Assembly: GCF_964355755.1 (NCBI RefSeq)
Contig: NC_092679.1
Location: 1,116,001 to 1,180,000, forward strand
Length of the DNA stretch: 64,000 nucleotides
Reading direction: 5' to 3'
Origin: Antedon mediterranea
Lineage: Eukaryota; Echinodermata; Crinoidea; Comatulida; Antedonidae
In this document: one piece after another, positions 62,338 through 64,000 of the stretch
Layout: the number at the start of each line of letters is the position of its first letter
Position numbering within the stretch: the first letter of the stretch is position 1
The notes under the pieces: model-generated
Database searches by the model: none
Told to the model about the DNA's origin: nothing
Seen by the model: the letters and a program-made list of their open reading frames with translations, nothing else
Translations under genes and position numbers: made by a program

Positions 62338-63670
62338 TTAAGCAAGACCATGTTGCTTGGCTGTCCTAGTGCTGCTAAGTCTATTATATTGGACATTGTA
62401 TATGCTAATCCATATCGTATTCTTCCGTCGGTTTGTTTGTTTTCATCACGTACGTACCAGCCATATTATTTTATTGCAAATAAATGTATTGTGTTTGATA
62501 TTGATGAAATAAACAAGTAAAATAATAATAATATTTGTGGTTGGGAGACGGCAAAGGCCATGTTGGGTCGCAAGTACAAGGATTTTGATTATTGTGCTTC
62601 ATTAAATTATATTATTTCTGTATTTCTACTATGACCTCACATTAGAATAGGTCAAGGCATTATTTTCACATAAAAACAAGATTACATACCGGTAGAATTT
62701 GTTTTCCAGAGGGAAGAAACATTTTACTATATAAAACACACCCATGATACATGCACATTTTAGAAAATTAAATAGGGCGTAACGTATTTTTGCGATCTGA
62801 CGCCGCCGAAATGAATGATGAACCACCAGACAAATAAAATAAATGATGAATTATGTAGACTATTATACTGTACTACTGTTAAGAACAATTAAGGGACCGA
62901 TACAAAGCAACTAATGACAATAGCCTACTACCAGTACATATCTCGCATAACTAGTTCACTTATGCTGCGAAAACATCTATAAAATATTATTTGCTGCTGT
63001 GTTGTTGCATAAATATTAAACGGATTTTGATGGTAGTCCGTCGTCGTCGTTCAGTTAGTCGTGGCGTTATTGAATATAAAGCAACCAATTAACGCGGAAT
63101 AGTGATCGATCACGGCGCTTGAATACGAGTAGAAAACCTGACGGATTCATTTCAACTGGTGGTGGTAATACGCTATTGATAAGCGCTAAAATATTGCAAT
63201 ATTACAAATGGTGTTAATTAATAGGTGTCGTATACTTCTTGGTATTCTGTACGACATTTGTTAGTTTTTTGCTTCTGAATCTTGGAACATATTTATAACA
63301 TTGTGGAAAGAACGTTTTAAACTAACGATCGTACGTTTATGATGACAATATTTTGACAAGCAAGAAAATATACTATTGATGTTGATATGTTTACTTGACG
63401 GAAAATACGGTACCATTCCCGTAAACAACTTTTGTTGGCAGATTTTCCGAAACACTAAATTCAAATTTGAGAAAAACATCTGTACTTTTAAGAAGTTTTA
63501 ATCGGAAAAATACGAAAGTGAACAACATTGATTTGAAGAAAGCACAGAAAAAAAGGTATAGGCCTACCGATGTTTCATCTAATGTTTTTTTTGTGTGTAA
63601 ATTTTAACTGAGGAAGTATAGGGATCCGAAGTATTAGTCGTTAGTCTCATATTTGCTTGCCTTCTATGAG
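62338..63670. other. Gene-free region
   Basis: No coding frame that I can support and no strong repeat. Two minus-strand ORFs (62629-62826, 63261-63479) have no recognisable similarity or splice context. A GC-richer patch at 63030-63170 could be a promoter of a gene outside the window. Confidence 0.4.
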
Positions 63671-63679
63671 CCGTTATAC

Positions 63680-64000
63680 AGGGCTAGGCCTACTGCATGG
63701 CATATAGGGCTTGGCCTACTACATGACATACATGGTTTTATAGGCCTACTTCATGACATAGGGGCTAGGCCTACTACATGACATACATGGTTTTATAGGC
63801 CTACTTCATGACATAGGGGCTAGGCCTACTACATGACATACATGGTTTTATAGGCCTACTTCATGACATAGGGGCTAGGCCTACTACATGACATACATGG
63901 TTTTATAGGCCTACTTCATGACATAGGGGCTTGGCCTACTACATGACATACATGGTTTTATAGGCCTACTTCATGACATAGGGGCTTGGCCTACTGCATG
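63680..64000. repeat. 55-bp satellite, cut by the window edge
   Basis: Exact 55-bp period: catggttttataggcct at 63731, 63786, 63841, 63896 and 63951. Each unit contains two ggcctact sites. It continues to the last base, so the array is longer than seen. Confidence 0.93.

Overview
The window is a piece of a metazoan nuclear genome. It is AT-rich, its genes are split by short GT-AG introns, and it carries many short inverted-repeat transposons, LINE remnants, tRNA-type SINEs and satellites. The gene set, an ependymin-related protein and abundant AGGCCT-rich satellites suggest a marine deuterostome invertebrate, most likely an echinoderm. The species cannot be named from sequence alone.

Layout. 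1-2655 (-): BBOF1, basal body factor, running off the left edge. 3421-6250 (+): SPATA7, ciliary transition-zone protein. 8940-15498 (-): SNX5/SNX6-type sorting nexin, 13 exons. 15749-18442 (+): MGME1, mitochondrial exonuclease. 18946-21218 (-): a FAR1/FLYWCH-like plus C2H2 protein of transposase-like ancestry. 21305-23990 (-): a LINE that lost its reverse transcriptase. 25670-33864 (-): an SGLT-type SLC5 sodium/solute cotransporter, 15 exons. 34300-40000: a nested transposon block holding a decayed transposon ORF and a 5'-truncated LINE with a 14-bp target-site duplication. 41264-41347 (-): a broken copy of SLC5 exon 1. 41915-45816 (+): JKAMP, with a large ATC-type repeat in its last intron. 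47387-49565 (+): ependymin-related secreted protein. 50820-55036 (-): PLD3/PLD4-type phospholipase D. 55956-61075 (+): cathepsin F with an N-terminal cystatin domain. 61076-64000: tandem repeats, including a satellite grown from a MITE end and a 55-bp satellite cut by the window edge.

The exon models were joined by hand from reading phase and splice sites. Every complete gene closes in frame from ATG to stop: SPATA7 392 aa, SNX5/6 407, MGME1 315, FAR1-like 613, SLC5 654, JKAMP 338, ependymin-related 248, PLD 469, CTSF 453. Three head-to-head pairs stand out: BBOF1/SPATA7 (both ciliary), SNX5-6/MGME1 (from memory also adjacent as SNX5/MGME1 in human), and PLD3-like/CTSF (both lysosomal, with a CLEAR-like E-box between them). 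I see no prokaryotic features, no CRISPR and no complete tRNA or rRNA gene. I do not see a clearly new biological system. The most unusual items are the nested transposon with an unnamed decayed ORF family, the miniature inverted-repeat families, and the paired lysosomal promoter.
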